The notes: generated by a model not told the origin, from the letters alone. DNA of 64,000 nucleotides from Anaerotignum neopropionicum (GCF_001571775.1 NZ_LRVM01000003.1:1-64000), one strand, 5' to 3'; numbered from the stretch's first letter, positions 42,280 to 52,446 are shown. Numbers and translations are program-made.

Positions 42280-45200
42280 ATGACAGTACAAAGCTTTGAA
42301 AACGTTTTTCATAAAATTTCTCTTTCTTTTGGCGTAAAAAAGGCTTTCGCTGAAACAAAAGTCGAGAACCTAACAATTTTCAAAAAAGAGCGTGTTGTCG
42401 CTGTTGATATGATCTCACAAAAGCTGATTTCTTTGAATGAAGCAGAGAAATTAAAAGAAGAACTGAAGCGAGCTTTGCCTGGGATAAAAGAGATTCGTCT
42501 TTCCTTGAAATATTCTTTGGGTGAGCTGGATGAAAGCAGCTTTATTTCTAGTTATTGGGAAAATATTAAGGTCTATATTTCTCAGCAAAGTAAAATCTGT
42601 GCAGGAATTATCTCCGATGCAGAATGGAAGCTGAAAGACGGAAAGCTGTTAATCTATGTCAAAAACAATATGGCATATTATATGGCACAAAAAAAACTGG
42701 ATAAAACGTTACAGCATATGATAATGCAAGAAACACAGCGCCCCTTTGTAATTCAGTTTAAAAATGTTGCTCAAACAGATGCTGAGGCTGAAATGTTTGA
42801 ACGGGAAAAAGAAGCAAAGGAAAATGAATTTTTAGAACAGATTGTCTCTGCACAGGCAGAGGCTGCCCAGGAAAAATCTACGGCAGAGGCAGCAGGTATT
42901 TCCGATTCTGTACAAAAGGGAATTTTGTTTGGCAAGGAATGTGTAGGAAATAGAATACCAATTGTGGAAAGCAAAACGGTTGGGGAAACCGTGGTTATTG
43001 AGGGCATTATTTTCAACGTAGAAAGTAGAGAAATTAAAAGCGGTGATAAATATATTATTTCCTTTGATATTACGGATAAAACAGATTCAACCACTGTAAA
43101 ATTCTTTGTAAAGAAAAGCATTTTTGACGGAGAACTGCAGGATCGTTTTAAAATGGGCGCTTGCATGAGGATACAAGGGGATGTTCAGTTTGATAAATAT
43201 GCAAAAGAGATCAATATTATGGCGAAAAATATCAATCAAGCGAAGGCTGTTCCTCCCCGCATGGATCAGTCAGCAGAAAAAAGGGTTGAATTGCATTTAC
43301 ATACACAAATGAGCAGTATGGATGGGGTTACAGCAGTTAAAAACTATATCAAACGAGCTATAGATTGGGGGCATAAGGCAATTGCCATAACCGATCATGG
43401 CGTTGTTCAGGCCTTTCCTGATGCAATGAATGCCGCCGGAAAGTCTGATTTGAAGGTAATTTATGGCGTTGAGGCCTATTTGGTTGATGATTTGGGAAAT
43501 GTTGTTACCATGTCGAGGGGGCAAAATCTGGATGATGATTTTGTGGTTTTTGATATTGAAACCACGGGGTTATCCAGAGAAACAGAAATGATAACGGAAA
43601 TCGGCGCAGTAAAACTGCAAAACGGTAAGATTATTGACCGTTTCAGCTCCTTTGTGAACCCACAAAAACCAATTTCAGAAGAAATAACAAAGCTTACGGG
43701 AATTACTGATGAAATGGTGGCAGACGCACCAAAGATACAAGAGGTACTGCCAAAATTTTTGGAATTTGCAAAGGATGCCGTTTTGGTTGCCCATAATGCA
43801 AGCTTTGATACCGGCTTTGTGCGGGTGGCAGCGGAGCGTTATTGCAATATTGAGGTGGAAAATACAGTTTTGGATACCTTGGAACTGGCAAGAACCTTAC
43901 TGCCCCAACTAAGCAAGCACAAATTAAACATCATTTGTGAGCATTTGAATATTTCTCTCGTTGGACATCATAGAGCAGTGAACGATGCCGAGGCAACGGC
44001 TGAAATGTTCCTAAAATTTATAGATATGATGGTTGAAAAAAAGATTTTTACTCTAGATGAAATCAATATTTTTTCCAGCCGAACGGTAAACTATAAAAAG
44101 CTTCGAGCACACCACGCAATTATTTTGGTGGAAAATTACACGGGTTTACGCAATTTATACGAATTGGTTTCTCTATCCCACATTGATTACTTTTACAGAA
44201 AACCCAGAATTCCCAAAAGCCAGCTCATGCGTTTGCGAGAAGGCCTGATTTTGGGCAGTGCCTGCGAGGCAGGGGAGCTTTACCGCGCCTTATTGGATAG
44301 TGCTCCAAAAGAAGTAGTCGAAAACATTGTGCGTTTTTATGATTATCTGGAAATTCAGCCGTTAGGTAATAATCGCTTCATGATTGACTCTCCAAAGGTT
44401 GCGGCCATTCGCTCCATGGAGGATTTGATTGCGATTAATAAAAAAATAGTAAATCTTGGCGAAAAATATCATAAGCCTGTAGTTGCAACCTGCGATGTGC
44501 ATTTTATTGACCCTGATGATTCCGTGTATCGTAAAATAATTATGGCGGCTGAGGGCTTTTCCGACGCAGAAAATCAGCCACCTTTGTATTTTCGCACAAC
44601 AGAAGAAATGCTGCAAGAATTTGCATATTTAGGCGATGACAAGGCAAGAGAAGTGGTTATCACCAACACCAATCTTGTTGCGGATCGTATCGAAAAGATC
44701 AAGCCCATTCCCGATGAAACCTTTCCACCCAAAATTGAAGGTGCGGATGACGAGCTTCGGCGGATTTGTATGGAAAAAGCTTATTCGATTTACGGCGATC
44801 CACTGCCGTCTATTGTGCAGGAGAGATTGGAAACCGAGTTAAATTCTATTATTAGCAACGGTTATGCTGTTCTTTATATTATTGCTCAAAAGCTGGTATG
44901 GAAATCTGTGGAGGACGGGTATTTGGTTGGTTCTCGTGGTTCCGTTGGTTCTTCCTTTGCGGCGAATATGGCGGGGATTACAGAGGTAAACTCTTTGCCG
45001 CCCCATTACGTTTGCCCCAATTGCAAGTATTCGGACTTTGAATCTGAAACAGTGAAGACCTATGCCCTTGAAGAAGCCTGCGGTTGCGATATGCCCGATA
45101 AAAATTGTCCCGTTTGCGGAGAAAAATTACATAAGGATGGCCATGATATTCCTTTCCAAACTTTCCTGGGCTTTGAGGGGGATAAGGAACCGGATATTGA

Positions 45201-46614
45201 CTTAAACTTTTCCGGTGAATATCAACAGCGCGCTCATGCTTATACAGAAGAGCTATTTGGTGTTGGACATGTGTTTAAAGCCGGAACCATCGGGACCCTT
45301 GCCGATAAAACTGCTTATGGATTTGTAAAAAAATATTTTGACGAACGGGAGAAAATCGTACATAACGCAGAAATTAACCGTTTGGTGCTTGGATGCACCG
45401 GTATAAAAAGGACAACAGGGCAGCACCCAGGGGGGCTTATGGTTGTGCCCAATGATCATAGCATTTTTGAATTTTGTCCTATCCAGCGACCGGCAAATGA
45501 TGTGAATTCCAAAATTACCACCACCCATTTTGACTATCACTCCATCAGCGGGCGATTGCTTAAGTTGGATCTTTTGGGGCATGACGATCCAACGGTAATT
45601 CGTATGCTATTTGATTTAACCGGAGTAAACCCTCAAACCGTGCCATTAGGTGATCCCGAAACTATGTCTTTATTTGAATCACCAAAGGCTCTTGGTGTTA
45701 CGGAGGAGGAGATTAGCTGCAAAACAGGAACCTTGGGGATCCCCGAATTCGGAACGAAATTTGTACGAGGAATGCTGTTGGATACGAAACCAAAAACCTT
45801 TGCCGATTTACTGCGAATTTCCGGGCTTTCCCATGGAACAGACGTATGGCTTGGAAACGCCCAGACTTTAATAGAAAATGGGACAATCTCTCTAAAGGAA
45901 ACCATATCTACCCGTGACAGTATTATGATTTACTTGATTAATAAAGGAGTAGACAAAAAGAAATCTTTTAAAATCATGGAAAAAGTGCGTAAGGGGAAAG
46001 GTTTGACTGAGGAGGATATTGCAGACATGAAGGCGAGCAATGTGCCTGATTGGTATATTGAATCCTGTCAGAAAATTAAGTATATGTTTCCTAAGGCCCA
46101 TGCTGCTGCTTATGTTATGATGGCTTTTCGTATTGCCTATTTTAAAATTCATTATCCAGAGGCATATTATGCCGCATATTTTACCGTAAGGGCATGTGAT
46201 GATTTTGACTACGCCTCAATGTGCAAGGGAATAGAAAAGGCAAAAGAGGCAATTAAGGAAATTCATGCAAAAGGCATGGAGGCAACAGCAAAGGATAAAA
46301 ATAAGCTTACTGTTTTGGAAATTGTTGTTGAATTTTATGCCAGAGGCTTTCGTTTTTTACCAATGGATCTTTATAAATCAGACAGCAAAAAATTTATCGT
46401 AACAAAGGAAGGTCTGATTCCCCCCTTTAATTCTCTTCAGGGTCTTGGTACAACTGCCGCCGAAAGCATTGTGGCGGGGAGGGTAGACGGGGAATTCAAT
46501 ACATTAGAAGAATTGAAAAACAGGACCTCCTTAGGTCGTTCCCTTATCGATCTCCTAAAGGAAAACGGTGTATTGAACGGGATTCCTGAAACAAATCAGC
46601 TTAGCTTGTTTTAA
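42280..46614 (+). CDS. polC: DNA polymerase III alpha subunit, PolC type
   Basis: 1444 residues. Order of domains: an N-terminal region (1-220), an OB fold (about 225-325), PHP (ELHLHTQMSSMDG and ITDHGVV) split by an inserted DEDDh proofreading exonuclease (VVFDIETTGLSRETEMITE to about 590), and then the polymerase core. The core has a Cys4 zinc motif (CPNC...CPVC), EPDIDLNFSGEYQ with the catalytic aspartates, and a C-terminal helix-hairpin-helix and tail ending QLSLF, a clamp-binding-like motif. It is the replicative polymerase of low-GC Gram-positives. SD AAGGAGG. The usual downstream rimP-nusA-infB genes are absent. Confidence 0.97.
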   Translation: MTVQSFENVFHKISLSFGVKKAFAETKVENLTIFKKERVVAVDMISQKLISLNEAEKLKEELKRALPGIKEIRLSLKYSLGELDESSFISSYWENIKVYISQQSKICAGIISDAEWKLKDGKLLIYVKNNMAYYMAQKKLDKTLQHMIMQETQRPFVIQFKNVAQTDAEAEMFEREKEAKENEFLEQIVSAQAEAAQEKSTAEAAGISDSVQKGILFGKECVGNRIPIVESKTVGETVVIEGIIFNVESREIKSGDKYIISFDITDKTDSTTVKFFVKKSIFDGELQDRFKMGACMRIQGDVQFDKYAKEINIMAKNINQAKAVPPRMDQSAEKRVELHLHTQMSSMDGVTAVKNYIKRAIDWGHKAIAITDHGVVQAFPDAMNAAGKSDLKVIYGVEAYLVDDLGNVVTMSRGQNLDDDFVVFDIETTGLSRETEMITEIGAVKLQNGKIIDRFSSFVNPQKPISEEITKLTGITDEMVADAPKIQEVLPKFLEFAKDAVLVAHNASFDTGFVRVAAERYCNIEVENTVLDTLELARTLLPQLSKHKLNIICEHLNISLVGHHRAVNDAEATAEMFLKFIDMMVEKKIFTLDEINIFSSRTVNYKKLRAHHAIILVENYTGLRNLYELVSLSHIDYFYRKPRIPKSQLMRLREGLILGSACEAGELYRALLDSAPKEVVENIVRFYDYLEIQPLGNNRFMIDSPKVAAIRSMEDLIAINKKIVNLGEKYHKPVVATCDVHFIDPDDSVYRKIIMAAEGFSDAENQPPLYFRTTEEMLQEFAYLGDDKAREVVITNTNLVADRIEKIKPIPDETFPPKIEGADDELRRICMEKAYSIYGDPLPSIVQERLETELNSIISNGYAVLYIIAQKLVWKSVEDGYLVGSRGSVGSSFAANMAGITEVNSLPPHYVCPNCKYSDFESETVKTYALEEACGCDMPDKNCPVCGEKLHKDGHDIPFQTFLGFEGDKEPDIDLNFSGEYQQRAHAYTEELFGVGHVFKAGTIGTLADKTAYGFVKKYFDEREKIVHNAEINRLVLGCTGIKRTTGQHPGGLMVVPNDHSIFEFCPIQRPANDVNSKITTTHFDYHSISGRLLKLDLLGHDDPTVIRMLFDLTGVNPQTVPLGDPETMSLFESPKALGVTEEEISCKTGTLGIPEFGTKFVRGMLLDTKPKTFADLLRISGLSHGTDVWLGNAQTLIENGTISLKETISTRDSIMIYLINKGVDKKKSFKIMEKVRKGKGLTEEDIADMKASNVPDWYIESCQKIKYMFPKAHAAAYVMMAFRIAYFKIHYPEAYYAAYFTVRACDDFDYASMCKGIEKAKEAIKEIHAKGMEATAKDKNKLTVLEIVVEFYARGFRFLPMDLYKSDSKKFIVTKEGLIPPFNSLQGLGTTAAESIVAGRVDGEFNTLEELKNRTSLGRSLIDLLKENGVLNGIPETNQLSLF

Positions 46615-46650
46615 GAATACATGTATAAAAAAAAAGACGTTACATAATAT

Positions 46651-46691
46651 AAAAGGCGAAGCTTCGAAAACAAAACGACGCTTCGCCTTTT
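46651..46691. terminator. Bidirectional terminator after polC
   Basis: aaaaggcgaagc (46651-46662) and gcttcgcctttt (46680-46691) pair perfectly, 17-base loop. It lies between convergent polC and the DUF1836 gene. Confidence 0.75.
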
Positions 46692-46695
46692 GAAT

Positions 46696-47277
46696 TTAAA
46701 AATAAGAGTCCAGTGCTCTTTCCGCAAGCTGTTTTTCCGCATTTGCGCGAATGGCAAGAAGCAAAACTAGTAATATTTTTTTGCTTTTTTCCTCCTGATA
46801 TTCATCAAGAATATCTTTTGTCGGATTTATGTTACTTTGAATGCCTTCTGTGGAAGACTGCATGTTTTGCTGAATGATTAGTTGTAATTTTGTAAAGCCC
46901 TTATAAATACTTCGGATAAAATCATCCTGCTCCTCAGTAGACTTTACGCTAAGAATCGGTTGAAATAAAATGCCAATGTCCCGAATAGATAGAACGGCTT
47001 TTAAGTGATAAATCATAATCAGAAGCATTAAATGTGTGGGGGTATACTTCTTTTTTAGGGGAGGCGGAAAAATTTTTGCTTTTGTATAATTGTTAATCAT
47101 TGTTTTGGTAAGTATTTTATCGTCTTCATAACGCTTATACCTACCTAAGGCCTTATCCATAAATGTGGTTACTTGATCCATATATAAATCAATATTGGGG
47201 ATATCATCGATACTAATGATTCCTGATGCCTTAATTTGCTGTGAAAAATTGTCTATAATTTTATCTAATGTGGTCAT
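46696..47277 (-). CDS. DUF1836 domain protein (putative HTH regulator)
   Basis: 193 residues. The DUF1836 core is TKTMINNYTKAKIFPPPLKKKYTPTHLMLLIMIYHLKAVLSIRDI, which looks like a MerR-type winged helix followed by a helical segment. The family is common in Clostridia and unassigned; a DNA-binding role is a structural guess. The ATG has AGGTGA upstream. The gene is single and convergent to polC. Confidence 0.8.
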   Translation of the reverse strand: MTTLDKIIDNFSQQIKASGIISIDDIPNIDLYMDQVTTFMDKALGRYKRYEDDKILTKTMINNYTKAKIFPPPLKKKYTPTHLMLLIMIYHLKAVLSIRDIGILFQPILSVKSTEEQDDFIRSIYKGFTKLQLIIQQNMQSSTEGIQSNINPTKDILDEYQEEKSKKILLVLLLAIRANAEKQLAERALDSYF

Positions 47278-47446
47278 TTGTTCACCTCAAGCCTCAATCT
47301 ATTTATTGTTCATTTATTATATATCATTTCATACATTGCAGCAAGATTTTATTACAAATTCTTCTTGTGTTGTTAAGGATAATATGCTATTATATGGATA
47401 CAATACAACATAGTATCAATAACTACATGAAGGAGTTGTAATAAAT

Positions 47447-48100
47447 ATGGAAAGAATAAAATGCAAAATTAAAGACCCAATCAGTGCATTGACACATTTT
47501 ATCGGCTTTATTGCCGTTATTCCTTGTTTTATCCTATTGATGCAAGATGCAAAGCAGAAGGCAAGCATATGGCATCTATTGGGATTCGCCGTTTTTGGCA
47601 TATCTTTACTGCTATTATACGGTGCCAGCACAATATACCATACATTAAAGCTCTCACAAACCAAAGTCAATATTTTGCGTCGCATTGACCATATGATGAT
47701 TTTTATATTAATTGCGGGAACATATACCCCAATTTGTCTAGTGTCTTTGCATGGCAAATGGGGCTGGACATTGCTGGTTCTGATTTGGGCATTTGCGTTG
47801 GCTGGGATTTTATTGAAAATTTTTTGGATGGATGCGCCAAGGTGGTTGTCAACGCTCATCTATGTAGTTATGGGGTGGCTGGCTGTGGTTGTATTTGTTC
47901 CCTTAGAAAAGGCAATTAGCTGGCATGGGGTTGGTCTTTTGCTGGCAGGGGGGATTGCTTATACTTTAGGTGCTGTCATCTATGCTTTGAAAAAGCCCAA
48001 CATTACGTTTGAAAATTTTGGCTTTCATGAAATCTTCCATGTTTTTGTTATGATTGGCAGTAGTATTCACATCGCATTTATGTTCCAATATGTTTTATAA
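47447..48100 (+). CDS. Hemolysin III family (PAQR-like) membrane protein
   Basis: 217 residues with seven predicted membrane helices. Family residues are DPISALTHFIGF at the start, YGASTIYHT, RRIDHMMIFILIAGTYTP, and the C-terminal GFHEIFHVFVMIGSSIH with the metal-binding histidines. The family includes YqfA/YplQ-like proteins and the adiponectin-receptor fold; ceramidase-like hydrolase activity is proposed for relatives, not shown here. AAGGAG precedes the ATG. Confidence 0.9.
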   Translation: MERIKCKIKDPISALTHFIGFIAVIPCFILLMQDAKQKASIWHLLGFAVFGISLLLLYGASTIYHTLKLSQTKVNILRRIDHMMIFILIAGTYTPICLVSLHGKWGWTLLVLIWAFALAGILLKIFWMDAPRWLSTLIYVVMGWLAVVVFVPLEKAISWHGVGLLLAGGIAYTLGAVIYALKKPNITFENFGFHEIFHVFVMIGSSIHIAFMFQYVL

Positions 48101-48106
48101 TATATA

Positions 48107-48165
48107 TTGACAAATTAAAATAAAGTGATAAAATAGTTAGGTATCTAAACATTAGATGCCTAACT
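48107..48165 (+). promoter_or_regulatory. Promoter and tandem MarR-type operator of the marR-ABC operon
   Basis: TTGACA (48107-48112), 16 bases, TAAAAT (48129-48134). Directly after it lie two 12-bp dyads, ttaggtatctaa (48137-48148) and ttagatgcctaa (48152-48163), spaced 15 bases centre to centre and covering the start site. Together they also form a 13-bp stem (48135-48147 / 48153-48165) followed by a T-rich tract, so a terminator for the upstream gene is an alternative or added role. MarR-family autoregulation through TTAG...CTAA-type sites is common. Confidence 0.65.
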
Positions 48166-48352
48166 GTTTTTTGTTTGTTTAACAATATTGTTTTTATTAT
48201 TTATTCTTTGCAAAAGTTTTTTTTAATAGGACTTTGATAATAAAAGAAATGTATTCTGCTAAAAAACAATAAAGTGTTCTATGATAAAAGATACAATAGT
48301 TCATGGCTAAAGTTAAAAGTTATTATATTTCAGTGCTCGAGGAGGGGTAGTA

Positions 48353-48838
48353 ATGTTTTTTTCTGATGAAATAGCAAAAAAACGGGAGGTTTTGGGAAAT
48401 CATGTATCGGATTTTTCGTTTACGTTAAGTATAGTACTTAAGCTATATCATATGCATATGATGCGTAGCGCGCAGGAAATTGGGTTGTCAAGAGGACAAC
48501 CGCGTATTTTAATGTCTTTGGCCACAAAAAATCTACAAACACAAAAAGAATTATCCGATTTTTTCCAAGTAAAACCTGCCTCTATGACAGATACCTTAAA
48601 GAGAATGGAGCGGGATGAATTGATTGAGCGTGTCAGAGATGAAAAAGACATGCGCAATATTCGTGTCAGCTTGACCCCAAAGGGATGGGACAAATTTCAT
48701 GCGTTTATTAAAAAAGGTGCATCCATTGACGAAGTGGCTTTTGTTGGTTTTACTGAGAAAGAAAGGGACGTTTGCCTAAAATTATTTATGCGGATTTTAG
48801 ACAATTTGAATAAGGAATTACAGGAAATGAGGGAATAG
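48353..48838 (+). CDS. MarR family transcriptional regulator
   Basis: 161 residues. The winged helix spans about 40-125, with SRGQPRILMSLA, QKELSDFFQVKPASMTDTLKRMERDELIER as the recognition region, and the wing RDEKDMRNIRVSLTPKG. It presumably represses this operon by binding the tandem dyads near 48137-48163, releasing on binding a drug or metabolite. GAGGAGGGG precedes the ATG. Two ABC exporter genes follow at once, the standard MarR-ABC-ABC layout. Confidence 0.93.
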   Translation: MFFSDEIAKKREVLGNHVSDFSFTLSIVLKLYHMHMMRSAQEIGLSRGQPRILMSLATKNLQTQKELSDFFQVKPASMTDTLKRMERDELIERVRDEKDMRNIRVSLTPKGWDKFHAFIKKGASIDEVAFVGFTEKERDVCLKLFMRILDNLNKELQEMRE

Positions 48839-48840
48839 TC

Positions 48841-50577
48841 TTGAAAATAATTTTGAAATATATGAAACCATATAGAATACTAGCAATTTTGGCGCCGTTG
48901 TTTATGATGATAGAAGCATCGTCAGAGTTGATTATGCCAAAGCTAATGACACTACTGATTAATCAAGGTGTTGCTACATCCAATAGCAGTTATATTTTAA
49001 AAATGGGTGCAGCTATGATTTCCATTGCCATTTTGGGCATAATTGGCGGGATTGGCTGCTTGATCTGTGCCGCCATTGTAAGTCAGAGAGCAGGAGCGGA
49101 TTTAAGAAAAGACTTGTTTATAAAAATTCAAAATTTTTCGTTCCATAACATAGATACGTTTCAGACGCCATCATTAATTACACGCTTAACCAATGATATT
49201 ACGCAAATTCAAATGGTTATTCTTATGTCCTTGCGCATGTTGATACGCGCACCATTGCTTTGCTTTGGCAGTTTAATTATGGCTTTTACCATTAATGCAA
49301 AATTAGCCATGATCTTTATTATTGCTATTGCTATTTTAGGCTTAGCCATGTTTTTCATTATGCGTAAAGCAATGCCTAAATTCCAAATGGTTCAAAATAA
49401 GCTGGATGGTGTAAATACTGTTATGCGAGAATGCTTAGCGGGTATGCGTGTTGTGAAAGCTTTTGTTCGCCATGATTATGAAATGGATAAGTTTAATACT
49501 GCCAATGAGGATTATAAAGAGACGAACCTAAAGGCTTTTCGTATTGTGATAATAATGCTTCCTGCAATGATGCTTATTTTAAATGTTTCTGTCATTGCAA
49601 TTCTTTGGTTTGGTGGAATTCAAGTTTACAGCGGCACACTGAGAATAGAAGAAATTATGGCTTTTATTACTTATTTAATGCAAATGGTCATGTCATTAAT
49701 GATGATGGCTATGGTTTTTATGTATATCTCAAGAGCACAGATTTCTTTGAATCGTGTAAACGAAGTTTTGAAAGAAGAAATTGATATTGTTGATCCTGTG
49801 AAACCTGTTTTGCCGAAAAAAAATGAGGGAAAAGTTTCGTTTGACAATGTGTTTTTTCGATACGAAGGCGGCAGTGGAGAGCCTGTTTTGGAAGGAATCA
49901 GCTTTGTTGCAAATCCAGGAGAAACTATAGGAATACTTGGGGAAACCGGCTCAGGGAAATCAACCTTAGTAAATTTAATGCCACGACTTTACGATGTTTC
50001 CCAAGGTGCCATCTATATAGATGGCGTTGATGTACGTCATTATACAATTCATGAATTGAGAAAAAAAGTAGCCGTTATTTTGCAAGAAACCATTCTGTTT
50101 ACAGGAACCATTCGCGAGAACATCAAATGGGGGAATAAAGACGCAACAGAGGATCAAGTCATTGCAGCGGCAAAAGCGGCACAAGCCCATGACTTTATTA
50201 TGGAATTGCCAAACGGCTATGATACAGAGCTGGGACAAAAGGGTGTCAATGTTTCCGGTGGGCAAAAACAGCGTATTTCCATCGCTAGAGCCATTATCCA
50301 AAACCCCAATATCATAATTTTTGATGATAGTACCAGCGCCGTGGATTCTTTGACAGAAAAACGAATTCGACAGTCTATGATGGAATCTCATCGTCATTGC
50401 ACAAAATTTATGATTGCTCAAAAAATCAGCTCTATAAAAGAAGCAGATAAAATTTTAGTACTGAAAGATGGGAAAATAGTGGCAGAAGGTAACCATAATA
50501 AACTTATGGAAACGAGTGTGGACTATCAGGAAATTTATTATTCTCAAATGAAGAAAGGGGGAGTGTTGGATGAATAA
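48841..50577 (+). CDS. ABC exporter half-transporter, degenerate-site subunit
   Basis: 578 residues: six membrane helices then one ATPase domain. Walker A is GETGSGKST and the signature is VSGGQKQR. The residue after Walker B is Asp (IIIFDDSTSAVD) in place of the catalytic Glu, and the switch histidine is Gln (MIAQKISS). These changes mark the degenerate half of a heterodimeric exporter such as TM287 or BmrC. TTG start 2 bases after the marR stop. It pairs with the next gene product; the substrate is unknown, probably a drug or peptide. Confidence 0.92.
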   Translation: MKIILKYMKPYRILAILAPLFMMIEASSELIMPKLMTLLINQGVATSNSSYILKMGAAMISIAILGIIGGIGCLICAAIVSQRAGADLRKDLFIKIQNFSFHNIDTFQTPSLITRLTNDITQIQMVILMSLRMLIRAPLLCFGSLIMAFTINAKLAMIFIIAIAILGLAMFFIMRKAMPKFQMVQNKLDGVNTVMRECLAGMRVVKAFVRHDYEMDKFNTANEDYKETNLKAFRIVIIMLPAMMLILNVSVIAILWFGGIQVYSGTLRIEEIMAFITYLMQMVMSLMMMAMVFMYISRAQISLNRVNEVLKEEIDIVDPVKPVLPKKNEGKVSFDNVFFRYEGGSGEPVLEGISFVANPGETIGILGETGSGKSTLVNLMPRLYDVSQGAIYIDGVDVRHYTIHELRKKVAVILQETILFTGTIRENIKWGNKDATEDQVIAAAKAAQAHDFIMELPNGYDTELGQKGVNVSGGQKQRISIARAIIQNPNIIIFDDSTSAVDSLTEKRIRQSMMESHRHCTKFMIAQKISSIKEADKILVLKDGKIVAEGNHNKLMETSVDYQEIYYSQMKKGGVLDE

Positions 50578-52366
50578 TCCCCACATGGGCGGTCGGCCGC
50601 CAGCAAGCTTAAAAAAACCAAAGAATACAAAAAAGACACTTGCCAGGCTTTTGAAATATCTTAATAAGTATTGGCTGCAGTTGACAATTTCTATTATTTG
50701 TATTGCATTTGTAACGTTAGGAACCGTTTTTGCAACTCGGTTGATTGGCGTAGCGATTGACAAGTATATTATAACTTTCGACTTTCAGGGCTTGGCAAAG
50801 GTTTGTTCAATGCTTTTTGCAATCTACGTGGGTACCTCTTTATGTATGTGGATTCAGAGCAATTTGTTCCTTCACGTTGGCCAAAGCGTAGTTGCTACTA
50901 TCCGTAAAGAAATATTTGAGAAAATACAACGGCTCCCGCTGAAATACTTTGATAATACAACTCATGGTGAAATAATGAGCCGAGTAACTAATGATGTCGA
51001 TAATATTTCCATGGCACTTAACTCCAGTGTTTCTCAGGTGTTTCAAAGTGGGTTGACCTTAATTGGAACCTTGGCTATGATGCTTTATTTAAGTATTCCC
51101 TTGACGATTGCTACAATTATTACAATTCCCGTTATGCTTATTGCTACAAAGGCAGTGGCTTCGCGTTCTAGGAGGTATTACAAGGAAAAGCAGGAACGAC
51201 TGGGTAAGCTTAACGGTTTTATTGAGGAAATCATTTCTGGGCAAAAGGTAGTTAAAGTTTTTTGTCAGGAAGAGGAAATAACAGATTCTTTTTCCAAGAA
51301 AAACACAGATTTACTAGAGGTGGGAATGAGAGCGGAAATTTTCTCGGGAATAGTTGGTCCTATTATGATGGCACTCAATAATGTAACCTATGCGATCGTA
51401 GTTGTAGGCGGCGGTTTAATGATGGTAATGGGATTGCCTATGACATTGGGAACCATTTCCAATTTTATCATTTACTCGAAGCAGTTTACAAGGCCTTTGA
51501 ATGAATTGGCGAACCAAGTCAATGCCATGATGGCGGCTTTTGCGGGTGCTGAACGGGTGTTTGAGGTTTTGGATGAAGAAGAAGAATTGGAAGATGCGCC
51601 GGAATCCGTGGAGCTCAAAGCTGTACGGGGTGACGTAGTGTTTTCAAATGTTGATTTTTCTTACGAAGAAGGCCATCCGATTTTAAAGGAAATAAACTTA
51701 TATGCAAAGCCTGGCCAAACCATTGCGCTAGTGGGTCCTACGGGTGCGGGTAAAACCACAATTATCAATTTATTAACACGCTTTTATGATATAGCTAAAG
51801 GAACAATTACCATTGATGGGTATGACATCAAAGACATTAAGCGGAAAAACATACGATCAACTTTAGGCATTGTATTGCAGGATACCTATTTATTTACTGA
51901 CACAATTCGAGAAAATATTCGCTATGGCAGATTAAACGCAACGGACGAGGAAATTATTGAAGCTGCAAAGCTGGCGAATGCCCATGAATTTATCCGCCGG
52001 CTACCGGATGGCTACGACACCGTTTTATCTGACAGCGGCGGCAATTTAAGCCAAGGGCAGCGGCAGATGCTGGCTATTTCCAGGGCAATATTGGCAAATC
52101 CATCTATATTAATTTTAGATGAAGCCACCAGCAGCGTGGACACGCGAACAGAGGTAAAAATCCAAGAAGCAATGCATAATTTGATGAAAGGTCGAACCAA
52201 CTTTGTAATTGCCCATCGTTTAAGCACCATACGAGAAGCAGATTTGATTGCAGTAATCAACCACGGAGAAATTATTGAACGGGGAAATCATAAAGAATTA
52301 ATGGAAACAAAAGGATTTTATTACAACCTATATCGTAATCAATTTGAATCAAATGGGGCGGGTTGA
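50570..52366 (+). CDS. ABC exporter half-transporter, catalytic-site subunit
   Basis: 598 residues: a short Pro/Gly/Lys-rich N-terminal extension, six membrane helices and an ATPase domain. Motifs are canonical in Walker A (GPTGAGKTT), Walker B (LILDEATSSVD) and the switch histidine (IAHRLSTI). The signature is LSQGQRQ rather than LSGGQ, as in partners that complete a degenerate site. It overlaps the previous gene by 8 bases. The two form one heterodimeric exporter. Confidence 0.93.
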   Translation: MNNPHMGGRPPASLKKPKNTKKTLARLLKYLNKYWLQLTISIICIAFVTLGTVFATRLIGVAIDKYIITFDFQGLAKVCSMLFAIYVGTSLCMWIQSNLFLHVGQSVVATIRKEIFEKIQRLPLKYFDNTTHGEIMSRVTNDVDNISMALNSSVSQVFQSGLTLIGTLAMMLYLSIPLTIATIITIPVMLIATKAVASRSRRYYKEKQERLGKLNGFIEEIISGQKVVKVFCQEEEITDSFSKKNTDLLEVGMRAEIFSGIVGPIMMALNNVTYAIVVVGGGLMMVMGLPMTLGTISNFIIYSKQFTRPLNELANQVNAMMAAFAGAERVFEVLDEEEELEDAPESVELKAVRGDVVFSNVDFSYEEGHPILKEINLYAKPGQTIALVGPTGAGKTTIINLLTRFYDIAKGTITIDGYDIKDIKRKNIRSTLGIVLQDTYLFTDTIRENIRYGRLNATDEEIIEAAKLANAHEFIRRLPDGYDTVLSDSGGNLSQGQRQMLAISRAILANPSILILDEATSSVDTRTEVKIQEAMHNLMKGRTNFVIAHRLSTIREADLIAVINHGEIIERGNHKELMETKGFYYNLYRNQFESNGAG

Positions 52367-52411
52367 CCCATGGTTGTAGACTGTATTCTTTTAAAAAATA
52401 ACTAAAAACAC

Positions 52412-52440
52412 TTGATTTTTATTGTTAAATATGTTATAAA
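52412..52440 (+). promoter_or_regulatory. Promoter of the leuS T-box transcript
   Basis: TTGATT (52412-52417), 17 bases, TATAAA (52435-52440). Predicted start near 52447. Confidence 0.6.
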
Positions 52441-52446
52441 TAGTCT

